From NCBI GenBank assembly GCA_963799315.1, contig CAWCWP010000001.1:682001-746000 (forward strand): a stretch of 64,000 bases of DNA, given 5' to 3'. A program made the position numbers and the translations under genes. Every line of letters begins with the position of its first letter. The stretch's first letter is position 1. Of the stretch, positions 46,382 through 56,297 are shown one piece after another. The stretch is from Parerythrobacter_A sp963799315. Its GTDB lineage: Bacteria > Pseudomonadota > Alphaproteobacteria > Sphingomonadales > Sphingomonadaceae. Under the pieces are notes generated by a model. That model did not search any database and had not been told where the DNA came from. It saw nothing but the letters and a program-made list of their open reading frames with translations.

Positions 46382-47252
46382 TGGCGCGCCTTCTGCGCTC
46401 TTCCACCACGAGCAAGCGGACCCAGCGCGGCGCCGCTATCGAGCCGGCCGGCCACCGGATCCCACAGCGCGGAGACATTGCCGTCGAGAAACAGCGCATT
46501 GGGCGTCTTCAGCCTGATCGCGGAAATAGCGCGCGCCAGCTTGCCGAAGCTGACCGCGCTCGTTCGAGATCACGAAATGCGCGCGCCCTTCGCCATCGAC
46601 GCCCACGCCGTTGCGGACCGCCTTGCTCGGCCCATCCTGCGCGAATTCGGGATGCAGCTTGCCGTCGATGACCAGCATCGGGCCGCTTTGCGTGCCGAAG
46701 GCGGGACGGTCGCCGACATTGCGGTAGAAATCGTCCGCCGTCGCGCACTTGCCACCGGTCGCCGGTGCCGAAGAATACGCCGTTGGGTTTCAGGTGGAAA
46801 TTGCCCGGACCATCGGCGCGGTTCAGCTCTTCCAGCCGCTCGCCGCCTTCGACGTAATAGCCGATCGGGCTCGCCTTCGCCGTCGAACATTCCGCCATTG
46901 ACGGCAAAGGCCACCGGCGGCGCATCGGCGGCGCGGCTTGCGGCGAGCGTGGCAAGGCTGCGATAGGGGGCGCCGCCATCGGGGCCGAGGTCGGTCGCGA
47001 TGCGATGGCGCGCCGGGATCGGCAATGCAATGGGTGAAGCGCGCGTCTTCGAATGTGACGGTGCGGCAGGCGGACGTGCGCGATGCGGCGGTGCGGTTGC
47101 GCTGGCTCGACGGTTCCGGCAGGCTCGCCTTCGCCATTCGGGCCCGCGCCGTCCATGTCGGTGCGCAGGATCGGCTTGCCTTCGGGTTCGGGCGCGCAGG
47201 CGTAGAGCGGCGTGGCCAGCGCAAGCGCCGCGACGATCCAGCCAGTCCTCAT
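46378..47252 (-). CDS. Phosphodiester glycosidase family protein (secreted) between trpE and trpG, several frame breaks
   Basis: Exported protein of the NAGPA/phosphodiester glycosidase (DUF2233) family, whose members remove a sugar from a phosphodiester. The start is ATG 47252 with a signal peptide or lipoprotein-like N-terminus (MRTGWIVAALALATPLYAC; possible lipobox LYAC). Recognisable pieces, spread over all three frames, are AVNGGMFDGEG, GYYVEGGERLEELN, FHLKPNGVFF, PAFGTQSGPMLVIDGKLHP, VGVDGEGRAHFVISNE and, at the end, LFLDG-like sequence and LLVVEER. The start overlaps the trpE stop and the end overlaps the trpG start. It has no known part in tryptophan synthesis. Confidence 0.72.
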
Positions 47253-48776
47253 TGTCCGAACCCCGCTTCGCTCGCCATGCGCACCGCTTCCCTCGCGGCG
47301 GCGAGCAAGGCACCGGCCTTGGCTTCGCATTCGCGCTGTTCATAGGCGGGATCGCTGTCGGCGACAATTCCCGCGCCCGCCTGCACATGCATGATGCCGT
47401 CCTTCACCACGGCGGTGCGCAGCACGATGCAGCTGTCGACCGAGCCATCGGGCGCGAAATAGCCGACGCCGCCGGCATAGGCCCCGCGCGTTTCCGGTTC
47501 CAGTTCGGCGATGATCTCGCATGCGCGCAGCTTTGGCGCGCCGCTGACGGTGCCGGCGGGAAAGCCTGCGAACAGCGCATCGAGCGCATCGTGTTCTGGC
47601 GCAAGTGTGCCCACGACATTGCTGACGATGTGCATGACATGGCTGTAGCGTTCGACGCGTATAGCTGTCGGTCACGTCGACACTGTGCCGCGCGGCCACG
47701 CGCCCGACATCGTTGCGGCCCAGATCGAGCAGCATCAGGTGCTCGGCACACTCTTTCGGATCGGCCAGCAGCTCGCGTTCGGCTGCGCGGTCGGCCTCGC
47801 GGCGTCGCGCCGCGCGGGCGGGTTCCGGCGATGGGGCGGATGGTCACTTCGCCATCGCGGACGCGAACCAGGATTTCGGGGCTGGACCCGACCACGGCGA
47901 AACCGGGCAGGTCGAGGAAATAGAGGAAGGGCGAGGGGTTCACGCGCCGCAGTGCGCGATAGAGCGCGAAGCGGCGGCAGCGGGAACGGGCAGGTGAAGC
48001 GCTGCGCCAGCACGACCTGGAAGATGTCGCCCGCCACGATGTATTCCTTCGCCTGCGCCACCATTGCGCGGTAATCGCCGTTCGCGCAATCTGCGGCGTC
48101 AGGACCGGCTCCGGCAAGTCGGCTGCGGTGTGCGCGGCAGGGCGCGCGGATGGCCCGGCCAGCGTGCGCAAGGCGTCGTCGATCCGCTCGGCCGCCGTCG
48201 CCAGCGGCCTGCTCCGGGTCACCAGTCGCCTGGCCATAGCGGCGCGATGACGATACAGCTCGTCCGACAGCGTTGTCGAACACCAGCAGCAGCGTCGGGC
48301 GCACGAACAGCATGTCGGGCAGGTCGAGCTCGCTCGCCGGTGCGCGCGCGATGTCTTCGACCAGCCCGATCGTCTCGTAACCGAAATAGCCGACGAGGCA
48401 GGCGAGGGCGGGGGGCAGGCCGTCGGGCACGTCGATACGGCAATCCGCGACAAGCGGCGCAAGGGCCTCGATCGGGCGGCCGGTCGATGGCGCGAAAGCG
48501 TCGCGGTCGTCTGCCCAGTCGGTCGATTGATCGCAACCTGCGCCGCATCGCTGCGAAACACGAGGTCCGGGTGCGAGGCCGAGCAGGCTGTAGCGCCCGC
48601 GGTTCTCGCCGCCTTCGACCGATTCCAGCAGGAAATCGCCGCGCCCGCTTTCCATCAGGCGTTGCGCTGCGCCGACCGGCGTCAGCGGTATCGGCAACAA
48701 CCCGTCGCCAGACCAGCGCAGGTGCGCCGCTCGCCAGCTGTTCGCGCGCCGCATCGGCGTTGTTCAGGTCCGGCAT
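47249..48776 (-). CDS. trpE: Anthranilate synthase component I, many frame breaks
   Basis: Converts chorismate to anthranilate, using ammonia from TrpG. ATG 48776 (MPDLNNADAAREQL), 16 bases after the ppiD stop. Conserved pieces in changing frames are LESVEGGENRGRYSLLG (the tryptophan-binding LLES region), LVGYFGYETIGLVE, AKEYIVAGDIFQVVLAQRF, SPEILVRV, the PIAGTRPRG motif and, in one intact final frame, GTLAPEHDALDALFAGFPAGTVSGAPK in pieces plus AYAGGVGYFAPDG and DSCIVLRTAVV. At least seven breaks occur. A chorismate-enzyme identity is nevertheless unambiguous. The stop TGA 47249-47251 overlaps the glycosidase ATG. Confidence 0.88.
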
Positions 48777-48792
48777 TGCAAGGTCCGCAGGG

Positions 48793-50725
48793 CTAGCGTT
48801 CGCCGACAAGCTGCCTGCGCACCGCGTCGATTGCCGCGTCGTTGGTTTCGATGCCGACCTCGTTGCGGATCGCCATGCGCAGCTGCGCGCCGTATTCCTG
48901 ACCCAGCGCGCCATTCAGTTCCTGCATCGTCTGCGCAATCAGCGGGTCGTTATCGGCCAGCGTGCCCGTTTCGATATCGGCCAGTTCGACGATGAACCAG
49001 CCGGTGCCCTGCGGTGCTTCCAGCTTTTTCGCCGTACCGCGCGCCATCGAGAACATCAGCGCCAGCGGCGGCGGCACCCGCTGCCCGGACTGGGCAAGCT
49101 GTTCGCGCGACAGGGCTATGCTGTCGGCAGGCGGTAGCGTGACCTTCTCGGCAGCGAAAGCGGCGGCCAGCGTCTGCCCCTTGCCGATCCGCGCCAGGAT
49201 ACGGTCGCTTGCCGCGCGCGCACCCTTCGACCCTTCGGACAGTTTCCATGCGGCCAGCGCCCGATCGCGTATTTCGGACAGGGGCGGTGCGGCGGCTTCG
49301 GTAATCGCGCCCACTTCGAATATCAGGAACGTCCCGCCTTCGCCCGTTTCGGCCAGTTGCGGGTCGCCTTCTTCCATTGCGAAAGCCTCCCGCAGTGCAG
49401 GGCGAAGCAACTCGTCGACCTGCTCGCCCTGCGTGCCATAAACCAGCCCGGTCGCGGTCAGCGGCTTCGTCACTTTGGGCGTCGCGCCGACTTCCTGCGC
49501 AATCTCCCGCAACGATGCGCCATCGCGCAACTGCTGCTCCAGATCGCCGACGAATTCGGCACCGGCGGTCCGCTGTTTCTCGGTACGGAGGTTTTCGGTA
49601 ATCTCGCCGCGCACCTGCGCCAATGTGCGCCCGGCAACACGGTCCACCGCATCGACCTGCGCAACATGGAAGCCAAGCCCGCTGCGCGCCGGTGCGGCGA
49701 CCTTGCCGCGCGGTGCCTCGAATACGGCCTTGGCCACGGCGGCGGAAGTTTGCGCCGCCAGCTCGGCCTGCGGTCATCGGAGCCAGCGTTGCAGTCGATA
49801 GCGAAGCCTCGCGCGCCGAGCGTTCGATGGAGCCGCCATTATTGATAGCGCTGCGAATGGCATCCGCCGCCGCCTTGGTCGGCACGATGAACTGCGTCAC
49901 CGTGCGCCGTTCCGAGGCGGCATATTGTGCGCGGTTGTCGTTGTAGAATGCGGTGATCTCGGCATCGGTCGGCTCGACGCGCGCGCCTAGATTGTCCAAA
50001 CCGAAGGTGGCGTAGCGCAATGTGCGGCGTTCGGGCCTGATGAAATCGCCCCGGTTTGCAGTGTAAAACGCGCGCAAGGTCTTGTCGTCCGCATCCCTTT
50101 CAGGCGCGAAGGCGGTGCTCGGCAGCAGACCGATGGCGCCCTTGCGCGTTTCTTTCAACAATACGGCGTAGCGTTTGGCAAAGCGTTCCGGCATTTGTGC
50201 GCCGAATTCCGCCGGGATCAGCAGTTGCTGTGCCAGCAAGCCACGGCTCAAATCCCTCCGCACCTCTGCATCCGACACGTTGCGTGCGGCAAGTGCATCG
50301 CGATAGGCGGCCTGGTCGAAATTGCCGTCCGCACCCTTGAAACCGGGGATGAGCAGGATCTGGCTGTTCACCAGATTATCGCCCGCGCGCAGCCCGTTGC
50401 GATTGGCAAAGACCGTCAGTGCGGCACGTTCGGTCAGCTGTTCCACCAGCCGGTCCAGCCCGCCTTCCGCGATGAACGCCGGCATGGAAATGGTGGGATC
50501 CTGCTGCCGCAGGTTCAGCAGGGCGTTGTTTGCCGAATCCACCACTTCGGAACTGGCAATCTTTTCATCGCCGACGACCGCGATGCGTTCACCACCCGCA
50601 ATACCGCCGAAGGTCGGCGCGTTGCCCACATCGGCGACGGCGAAGGCGAACCCGATAAGCACGACAAAGGCGAGCGTGATCGGAATGCCGAGCTTCGATT
50701 TGAAGAAATTGCGAAACATTTGCAT
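48793..50725 (-). CDS. ppiD: Periplasmic folding chaperone/peptidyl-prolyl isomerase PpiD, one frameshift
   Basis: Inner-membrane anchored SurA-N/parvulin-type protein helping outer-membrane and secreted proteins fold. The N-terminus MQMFRNFFKSKLGIPITLAF carries a single membrane anchor, followed by the SurA-N domain (GGERIAVVGDEKIASSEV) and a degenerate parvulin domain. The frame breaks near 49773: LAPMTA is followed one frame on by ELAAQTSAAVAKAVFEAPRG. Span 3n+1; corrected length 643 residues. ATG 50725 chosen. It heads the minus-strand trp cluster, a gene order typical of Sphingomonadales. A 225-base gap to the divergent tpiA shows nothing specific. Confidence 0.9.
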
Positions 50726-50950
50726 GGCAAGAAGGGCTTCCGTCGCGGGGATGCGGCACGATGGCCGCAACAAGAGCGCGCGCAATACCGCCCCTGCGGC
50801 TCCGCGGCAACAGGTCGGCCGGTGTTTTGACGGATCGGCAAACTGCGTCTAGCGCACCACCAGCAACCTCCCATATAACTTCTCCATCATTTCTTCGCTC
50901 CTGTGCGACCCTACGCGCACGGGCCATCATAATACGCAGGAACAATATCT

Positions 50951-51721
50951 ATGGCCGAACGGCCTTACATCGTCGGAAACTGGAAAATGAACGGGACGCG
51001 GGCGATGCTCAGCCAGGCGCGCTCCATCGACCGCGCCGCCAAGAACCTGATGAAGGTGGAGGTGGCCGTCGCGCCGCCCTTCACCCTGCTGCACCCCGTC
51101 CACCGCGAGGCGGGGCAGATTGCCGTGGGCGCGCAGGATTGCCATCCGGGCGAAGACGGGCCGCATACCGGCGATATCTCCGCCGCGATGGTGGCCGATG
51201 CCGGGGCGAAGTTCGTCATTCTGGGCCATAGCGAACGGCGACAGGACCATGCCGAAAGCGATGCCCTGATCCGCAGCAAGGGCGAAGCGGCGCTGTCCGC
51301 CGGAATGCGCGTGCTGATCTGTGTGGGCGAGGCCGAAGACACGCGGCGCAAGGGCAAGGCGGAAGATTTCGTTACCGCGCAACTGCGCGCATCGCTGCCC
51401 GAAACGCTGGACGATCCGGCGCAAAGCCTGACCGTTGCGTATGAACCGATCTGGGCCATCGGCACCGGACGCACGGCAACGGCCGAAGAAATCGGGCCGA
51501 TGCACGCTGCCATCCGTGCGACGTTGCAGGATATCTTCGGCGAAGAGGCCGGCGCGCAGGTTCGCATTCTCTACGGCGGTTCGGTCAATGCGGACAATGC
51601 GGGCGAGCTGCTGTCCATCGACGAAGTGGGCGGCGCGCTGGTCGGCGGGGCGAGCCTTTCGGCGGAAAGCTTCCTCGGCATCGTTATCGCAGCCGCCGAC
51701 GTGGCGGTACCAGCCGACTGA
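50951..51721 (+). CDS. tpiA: Triosephosphate isomerase
   Basis: Interconverts glyceraldehyde-3-phosphate and dihydroxyacetone phosphate in glycolysis and gluconeogenesis. 256 residues. Active-site residues are in GNWKMNG (Asn, Lys), LGHSERR (His) and YEPIWAIGTG (Glu), with the phosphate loop YGGSVNADNAG. ATG 50951 follows a GCAGGAA ribosome-binding site. Divergent from ppiD; 102 bases before secG. Confidence 0.98.
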   Translation: MAERPYIVGNWKMNGTRAMLSQARSIDRAAKNLMKVEVAVAPPFTLLHPVHREAGQIAVGAQDCHPGEDGPHTGDISAAMVADAGAKFVILGHSERRQDHAESDALIRSKGEAALSAGMRVLICVGEAEDTRRKGKAEDFVTAQLRASLPETLDDPAQSLTVAYEPIWAIGTGRTATAEEIGPMHAAIRATLQDIFGEEAGAQVRILYGGSVNADNAGELLSIDEVGGALVGGASLSAESFLGIVIAAADVAVPAD

Positions 51722-51823
51722 TTGCGGTCGCCCTGTCGCTTGTGACGGCGGGGATAAGCGCCTAATGCAAGCGTATAACGCCTTTCACGCCTATTGATCC
51801 CCTTCGTTACCGAGACGCCAGCA

Positions 51824-52216
51824 ATGTCCCTTTTCCTGTTTCTCACCGTCGTCCAGACGATTGTTGCCGCCGCTTTGGTCGGGGTGATCCTGATGCAGCG
51901 TTCGGAAGGCGGCGGCCTCGGCATCGGCGGCAGCCCCGGCGGCATGATGAGCGCGCGCGGCGCGGCGGATTTTCTTACGACGGCGACCAAGTGGCTGGCG
52001 GTGACCTTCGTGCTGCTGTCGATTGCACTGGCGGCGGTGGCGGTGGAAACCGGCACGACGGACGAGGTGGTGTCGACAATCGACCGGACTGTGACGCCCG
52101 AAGAAGACCCGCTGGGCGCCATTCTCGACGGGGACGGCACGGCTTCCGGAGCTGGCACGGCACCTGCGGCTCCCGCTGCGCCTGCCGATGGCGACCCGCT
52201 TTCGGGCGGCGAATAG
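51824..52216 (+). CDS. secG: Preprotein translocase subunit SecG
   Basis: Auxiliary subunit of the SecYEG export channel. 130 residues with two transmembrane helices (about residues 3-23 and 54-74), the conserved loop MQRSEGGGLGIGGSPGG between them, and a disordered Ala/Pro/Asp-rich tail as is common in alphaproteobacteria. ATG 51824 is used because the upstream in-frame codon adds an unconserved decapeptide. The order tpiA-secG-pyrG is a widespread alphaproteobacterial arrangement. Confidence 0.95.
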   Translation: MSLFLFLTVVQTIVAAALVGVILMQRSEGGGLGIGGSPGGMMSARGAADFLTTATKWLAVTFVLLSIALAAVAVETGTTDEVVSTIDRTVTPEEDPLGAILDGDGTASGAGTAPAAPAAPADGDPLSGGE

Positions 52217-52304
52217 CATCATCGTTTAAAACGGGGGACGAGCGCGCGGGCGGCCACGAAACCGGTTGTGCCGAATCCCCTTCGGTGCGTAAGGCTCGCC
52301 TCCC

Positions 52305-53941
52305 ATGACGCGGTATATTTTCATCACCGGCGGCGTGGTTTCCTCGCTCGGCAAAGGTCTCATGGCGGCATCGCTCGCGGCGCTGTTGCAGGCGCGCGGC
52401 TACACGGTGCGCATTCGCAAGTTCGACCCCTATCTGAATGTCGATCCGGGCACGATGAGCCCGTATCAGCATGGCGAAGTCTACGTCACCGACGACGGGG
52501 CGGAGACCGATCTCGACCTTGGCCATTACGAACGCTTCACCGGCGTTTCCGCGCGGCAAAGCGACAATGTCACCAGCGGGCGCATCTATCGCGACATCAT
52601 CGCACGCGAACGGCGCGGCGATTATCTGGGCGCGACGGTGCAGGTCATTCCGCATGTGACCGATGCCATCAAGGCATTCGCGGTGGCCGATACCGAAGGG
52701 CTGGATTTCGTGCTGTGCGAAATCGGCGGGACGGTGGGCGATATCGAATCGCTGCCCTTCATGGAAGCGATCCGCCAGCTGCGAAACGAGCTGGAGCCGC
52801 TGCAAACGCTGAGCGTGCATGTTACGCTGGTGCCTTACATCGCCGCGGCGGGCGAGCTGAAGACCAAGCCGACGCAGCATTCGGTGCGCGAACTGGCATC
52901 GCTGGGCATCAAGCCCGACGTGCTGCTGTGCCGCAGCGAACATCCGCTGCCCGACACCGAACGCGCCAAGATCGCGCAGTTCTGCAATGTGCGCGCCAGA
53001 TGCGGTGATCCCGGCGCTCGATGCGCCGTCGATCTATTCGGTGCCGCTGCAATATCACCGCGAAGGGCTGGATAGCGAAGTGCTGCGCGGCTTCGGCATC
53101 ACCGATGCGCCCGAACCCGACCTGGCGCGCTGGGACGATGTCACGGATCGCTATTTCAATCCCGAAGGCGAAGTGACCATCGGCGTGGTCGGCAAATATG
53201 TCGGGCTGCAGGATGCCTATAAATCGCTGAACGAGGCGCTGGTCCATGGCGGGCTGGCGAACCGCGTAAAGGTCAATATCCGCTGGATCGATGCCGAGGT
53301 TTTTACCCACGCCGAAGACGGATTGATGGCGGAGCTGGAGCCGCTGCACGGTGTGCTGGTCCCGGGCGGGTTTGGCGAGCGCGGTTCCGAAGGCAAGATC
53401 GCCAGCGTCCGGTTTGCGCGCGAGCGCGAAGTGCCGTTCTTCGGCATCTGCCTGGGCATGCAGATGGCCTGCGTCGAAGGCGGCGCGACTGGCCGGGCAC
53501 AATGCCGCATCCTCCACCGAATTCGGCAGCACCGCCGATCCGGTGGTCGGAATCATCACCGAATGGATGAGCAAGGAAGGCCTGCAAACGCGCAACGCCG
53601 AGGACGATCTTGGCGGCACGATGCGTCTGGGTGCCTATCCCGCCGCCCTGGCCGAAGGCAGCCGCGTGCGCGAACTCTATGACGACGCACCGGAAATCGC
53701 GGAACGCCATCGCCATCGTTACGAGGTCAATGTCGCCTATCGCGAGGCGCTGGAGAAGACGGGTCTGGTGTTTTCAGGCATGTCGCCCGACGGGCTGCTG
53801 CCCGAAATTGTCGAGCGACCCGACCACCCGTGGTTCGTCGGCGTTCAGTTCCATCCCGAGCTGAAATCCAAGCCCTTCGCTCCGCATCCACTGTTCGCCG
53901 GATTCGTCGCGGCGGCGGTCAGCAAGTCGCGCCTGATGTAA
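52305..53941 (+). CDS. pyrG: CTP synthase, two frameshifts
   Basis: Makes CTP from UTP with glutamine-derived ammonia. The synthetase domain starts MTRYIFITGGVVSSLGKG with the P-loop-like motif, and KFDPYLNVDPGTMSPYQHGEV follows in the same frame. The frame breaks near 53000 (QFCNVR, then PDAVIPALDAPSIY) and near 53490 in the glutaminase domain (MACVEG, then LAGHNAASSTEFG). The nucleophile cysteine is in GICLGMQMA and the catalytic His-x-Glu in VQFHPELKS. Span 3n+2; corrected length 544 residues. It is followed at once by a strong terminator. Confidence 0.94.
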
Positions 53942-53942
53942 A

Positions 53943-53970
53943 AAAGGCCCGGTCGCTGGACCGGGCCTTT
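53943..53970. terminator. Strong bidirectional terminator between pyrG and hsp20
   Basis: Perfect 12-base arms aaaggcccggtc (53943-53954) and gaccgggccttt (53959-53970) around the loop gctg, with an A run before and a T run after. It begins two bases after the pyrG stop and ends 11 bases before the convergent hsp20 stop, so it serves both genes. Confidence 0.92.
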
Positions 53971-53981
53971 CCAATTATTCG

Positions 53982-54461
53982 TCAGGCGGCGTTGGAGTCT
54001 TCCGCAGGCTTGTCGCCTTCGATGACCTTCAGGCCACCCTGGCCATTCACCGCGATCTTCTTCGGCTTCATCGCGTCGGGCACTTCGCGCACCAGGTCGA
54101 TGACCAGCAGGCCGTCTTCCAGCGCGGCGTTTTCCACGCGGACATAATCGGCCAGTTCGAACCGCCGCTCGAAGCCGCGATTGGCGATGCCGACATGCAG
54201 CATTTCCGCTTCGCTGCCGTCTTCGTCGCGGCGCTTGCCCTGCACGGTCAGCAGGTTCTGCTGCGCGGTCAGGTCGAGATCGTCGGGCTTGAAGCCCGCA
54301 ACGGCCAGCGTGATGCGATATTCATCGTCGCCGCGCCGCTCGATATTGAAGGGGGGGTAATTGTCGCCGGAACTGGCGCGGGCCTGGTTTTCCAGCACGT
54401 CGAACAGGCGGTCGAAGCCGACGGTGGAACGGCGATAGGGCGTAAAATCGAAACGGGACAT
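53982..54461 (-). CDS. Small heat-shock protein, Hsp20/IbpA family
   Basis: ATP-independent holdase that binds unfolding proteins. 159 residues. The alpha-crystallin domain runs from about YPPFNIERRGDDEYRI to GLLVIDLVREVP, with the conserved AVAGFKPDDL and ENAALEDGLL segments; the N-terminal FDFTPYRRSTVGFDRLFD is typical of the IbpA subgroup. ATG 54461 follows the ribosome-binding site AGAGGA at eight bases. That site lies inside a hairpin resembling a ROSE RNA thermometer (54468-54520), so translation is probably heat-induced. Confidence 0.94.
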   Translation of the reverse strand: MSRFDFTPYRRSTVGFDRLFDVLENQARASSGDNYPPFNIERRGDDEYRITLAVAGFKPDDLDLTAQQNLLTVQGKRRDEDGSEAEMLHVGIANRGFERRFELADYVRVENAALEDGLLVIDLVREVPDAMKPKKIAVNGQGGLKVIEGDKPAEDSNAA

Positions 54462-54467
54462 AAAACA

Positions 54468-54520
54468 AATCCTCTTTTGAGCAATTCATGGTAGTGACGG
54501 ACCCGATGGTTCGGCATCCG
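54468..54520 (-). promoter_or_regulatory. ROSE-like RNA thermometer in the hsp20 leader
   Basis: On the minus strand the sequence UUGCUC, loop AAAA, GAGGAU folds so that the ribosome-binding site pairs with an upstream UUGCU. The pairing gives C-G, U-A and C-G pairs, a G-G mismatch, then U-A and a U-U mismatch. The UUGCU opposite AGGA with a G-G pair is the hallmark of ROSE elements. A second hairpin (cgga..ccga, loop acca, tcgg.tccg; 54498-54520) lies directly upstream, as in multi-hairpin ROSE leaders. Folding was judged by eye. Confidence 0.6.
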
Positions 54521-54622
54521 CAATGGCTGTCGGCAAACCCGCAAAGGGCGTCCGCCGACACATTCCAGATAGGCGCAGCCTTCCCGGTTTCAAGCGCGAC
54601 CCGCACGAGAGGAATACCGCCG

Positions 54623-54886
54623 ATGAATACGCCACAGATCGACATCTACACCAAGTTCGGATGCGGCTATTGCATCCGCGCAAAACGCCTGCTGGATGGC
54701 AAGGGCGCGGCCTATACCGAGCATGACATCACGATGGGCGGGCCGGACCGCGAACGGATGCTGGAACGCGCACCCGGCGCGCGCACCGTGCCGCAGATAT
54801 TCATCGGCGAGACCCATGTCGGCGGGTCGGACGACCTCGCTGCGCTGGAGCGCGCGGGCAAACTTGACGCCATGCTGGCTGGCTGA
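54623..54886 (+). CDS. grxC: Glutaredoxin 3
   Basis: Glutathione-dependent disulfide reductase, 87 residues. The dithiol active site is CGYC (C14, C17) instead of the usual CPYC. The cis-Pro motif TVPQIF and the GGSDDLAAL segment that binds glutathione are present. ATG 54623 lies after a GAGAGGA ribosome-binding site. It is followed directly, with no gap, by the nitrilase-family gene, forming an operon with it and the DUF1178 gene. Confidence 0.95.
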   Translation: MNTPQIDIYTKFGCGYCIRAKRLLDGKGAAYTEHDITMGGPDRERMLERAPGARTVPQIFIGETHVGGSDDLAALERAGKLDAMLAG

Positions 54887-55702
54887 ATGACGCGCATCGC
54901 GGTCCTGCAAACGACCACCGGCATCGACCCGGTTGCGAATGCCGCCGGGCTGGAACGCGCGGTGGAGCGGGCTGCGGAAGGCGGGGCGGCGATGCTGTTT
55001 ACGCCTGAAATGTCCAACCTGCTCGATCGGTCGCGCAACCGGGCGGCGCAGGCGATTGCGCGCGAAGCCGATGATCCCGTGCTGGCGCGGGTGTGCGCTG
55101 CTGCCGTGCGGCATGGCGTCTGGGTGGCGCTGGGTTCGATTGCGGTGAAGCGGGACGATGGCGACTGGGCCAACCGCAGCATCGTGGTCGATAGCGACGG
55201 TTCGGTCATTGCCCGATACGACAAGATGCACATGTTCGATGTTGCGCTGGAAAGTGGCGAGACGTGGCAGGAATCCTCGGCCTATCGCGCGGGCGACAGC
55301 GTGGTCACGGCGCATACGCCCGCCGGAAAGCTCGGCCTCTCGATCTGTTACGATATTCGCTTTCCCGCATTATATGAGGCACTTGGCCGCGAAAGCTGCG
55401 ACGTCATCGCAATACCTGCCGCTTTCACCAAGCCGACCGGTGCAGCGCATTGGCACATCCTGCAACGCGCCCGCGCCATAGAGGCCAGCGCCTATGTCAT
55501 CGCCGCCGCGCAGGTCGGCCGGCACGAGGACGGGCGCGAGACATACGGGCACAGCCTGGTGGTCGATCCGTGGGGACAGGTCGTGCTCGATATGGGAGGG
55601 GATGCACCCGGTCTGGGCTTTGCCGACATCGACCCGGCACGCATCGCCTCGGTGCGCGCGCAACTGCCCAGCCTTGCCAACCGCCGCCGCATCCCGGATT
55701 GA
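54887..55702 (+). CDS. Carbon-nitrogen hydrolase of the Nit1/Nit2 type
   Basis: Amidase of the nitrilase superfamily, 271 residues, with the catalytic triad E41 (FTPEMSN), K113 (YDKMHMFD) and C154 (ICYDIRFP). These contexts are those of the Nit1/Nit2 group, which hydrolyses deaminated glutathione or omega-amides and fits metabolite repair beside a glutaredoxin gene. ATG 54887 directly follows the grxC stop. The DUF1178 gene begins eight bases after its own stop. Confidence 0.9.
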   Translation: MTRIAVLQTTTGIDPVANAAGLERAVERAAEGGAAMLFTPEMSNLLDRSRNRAAQAIAREADDPVLARVCAAAVRHGVWVALGSIAVKRDDGDWANRSIVVDSDGSVIARYDKMHMFDVALESGETWQESSAYRAGDSVVTAHTPAGKLGLSICYDIRFPALYEALGRESCDVIAIPAAFTKPTGAAHWHILQRARAIEASAYVIAAAQVGRHEDGRETYGHSLVVDPWGQVVLDMGGDAPGLGFADIDPARIASVRAQLPSLANRRRIPD

Positions 55703-55709
55703 AGACGCC

Positions 55710-56183
55710 ATGATCGTTTTCGACCTGCGATGCGAAGCGGGCCACCGCTTCGAAGGATGGTTCGCATCCAGCACGGCATTTGTCGAACAGCGCGACGGCG
55801 GGCTGATCGGATGCCCGGTCTGCGGTTCGACGCTGGTGGACAAGGCCCCGATGGCGCCCGCCGTACCTGCGAAAGGCCGCGAGGTCATGGCGCCGCAACA
55901 GGTGGATGCCGCGCCGAAAACCGAGGTGATGGCAGACGATCTTCCGCCCAAGCTGCGCAAGGCCATCACCGCGCTGGCAAAAGCGCAGGCCAAGGCGCTG
56001 TCCAGCAGCACCTGGGTCGGCGAGAGCTTCGCCAAGAAATCGCGCGAGATGCATTACGGCGACGCCGAACTGGAAGCGATCCACGGCAAGGCCACCATCG
56101 AGGAAGCCAAAGGCCTGATCGACGAAGGCATAGAAATCGCACCGCTGCCGTTCCCGGTCGCGGATCCGGACGAACTCAACTGA
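55710..56183 (+). CDS. DUF1178 family zinc-ribbon protein
   Basis: A 157-residue protein common in alphaproteobacteria, function unknown. The N-terminal part has a Cys/His pair (CEAGH) and a CPVCG pair about 25 residues later, making a likely zinc ribbon. The conserved FEGWFASS and HYGDAE..IHGKAT segments (the latter near residue 108) are present. ATG 55710. It is the third gene of the grxC-nitrilase-DUF1178 operon and ends 37 bases before the tRNA gene. Confidence 0.88.
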   Translation: MIVFDLRCEAGHRFEGWFASSTAFVEQRDGGLIGCPVCGSTLVDKAPMAPAVPAKGREVMAPQQVDAAPKTEVMADDLPPKLRKAITALAKAQAKALSSSTWVGESFAKKSREMHYGDAELEAIHGKATIEEAKGLIDEGIEIAPLPFPVADPDELN

Positions 56184-56220
56184 TTGCGCCACCCTCCCGC
56201 ATCCGTAAAGAACGCCGCGG

Positions 56221-56297
56221 GCGCCCGTAGCTCAGTTGGATAGAGCACCAGATTCCTAATCTGGGGGCCACAGGTTCAAATCCTGTCGGGCGCACCA
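56221..56297 (+). tRNA. tRNA-Arg (anticodon CCT)
   Basis: A complete cloverleaf: acceptor stem gcgcccg/cgggcgc, D-arm with agctcagttggatagagc, anticodon stem ccaga/tctgg with loop ttcctaa (anticodon 56255-56257), T-arm with ggttcaaatcc, discriminator A and encoded CCA at 56295-56297. It decodes AGG. The minus-strand MFS gene ends inside its 3' part. Confidence 0.97.
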
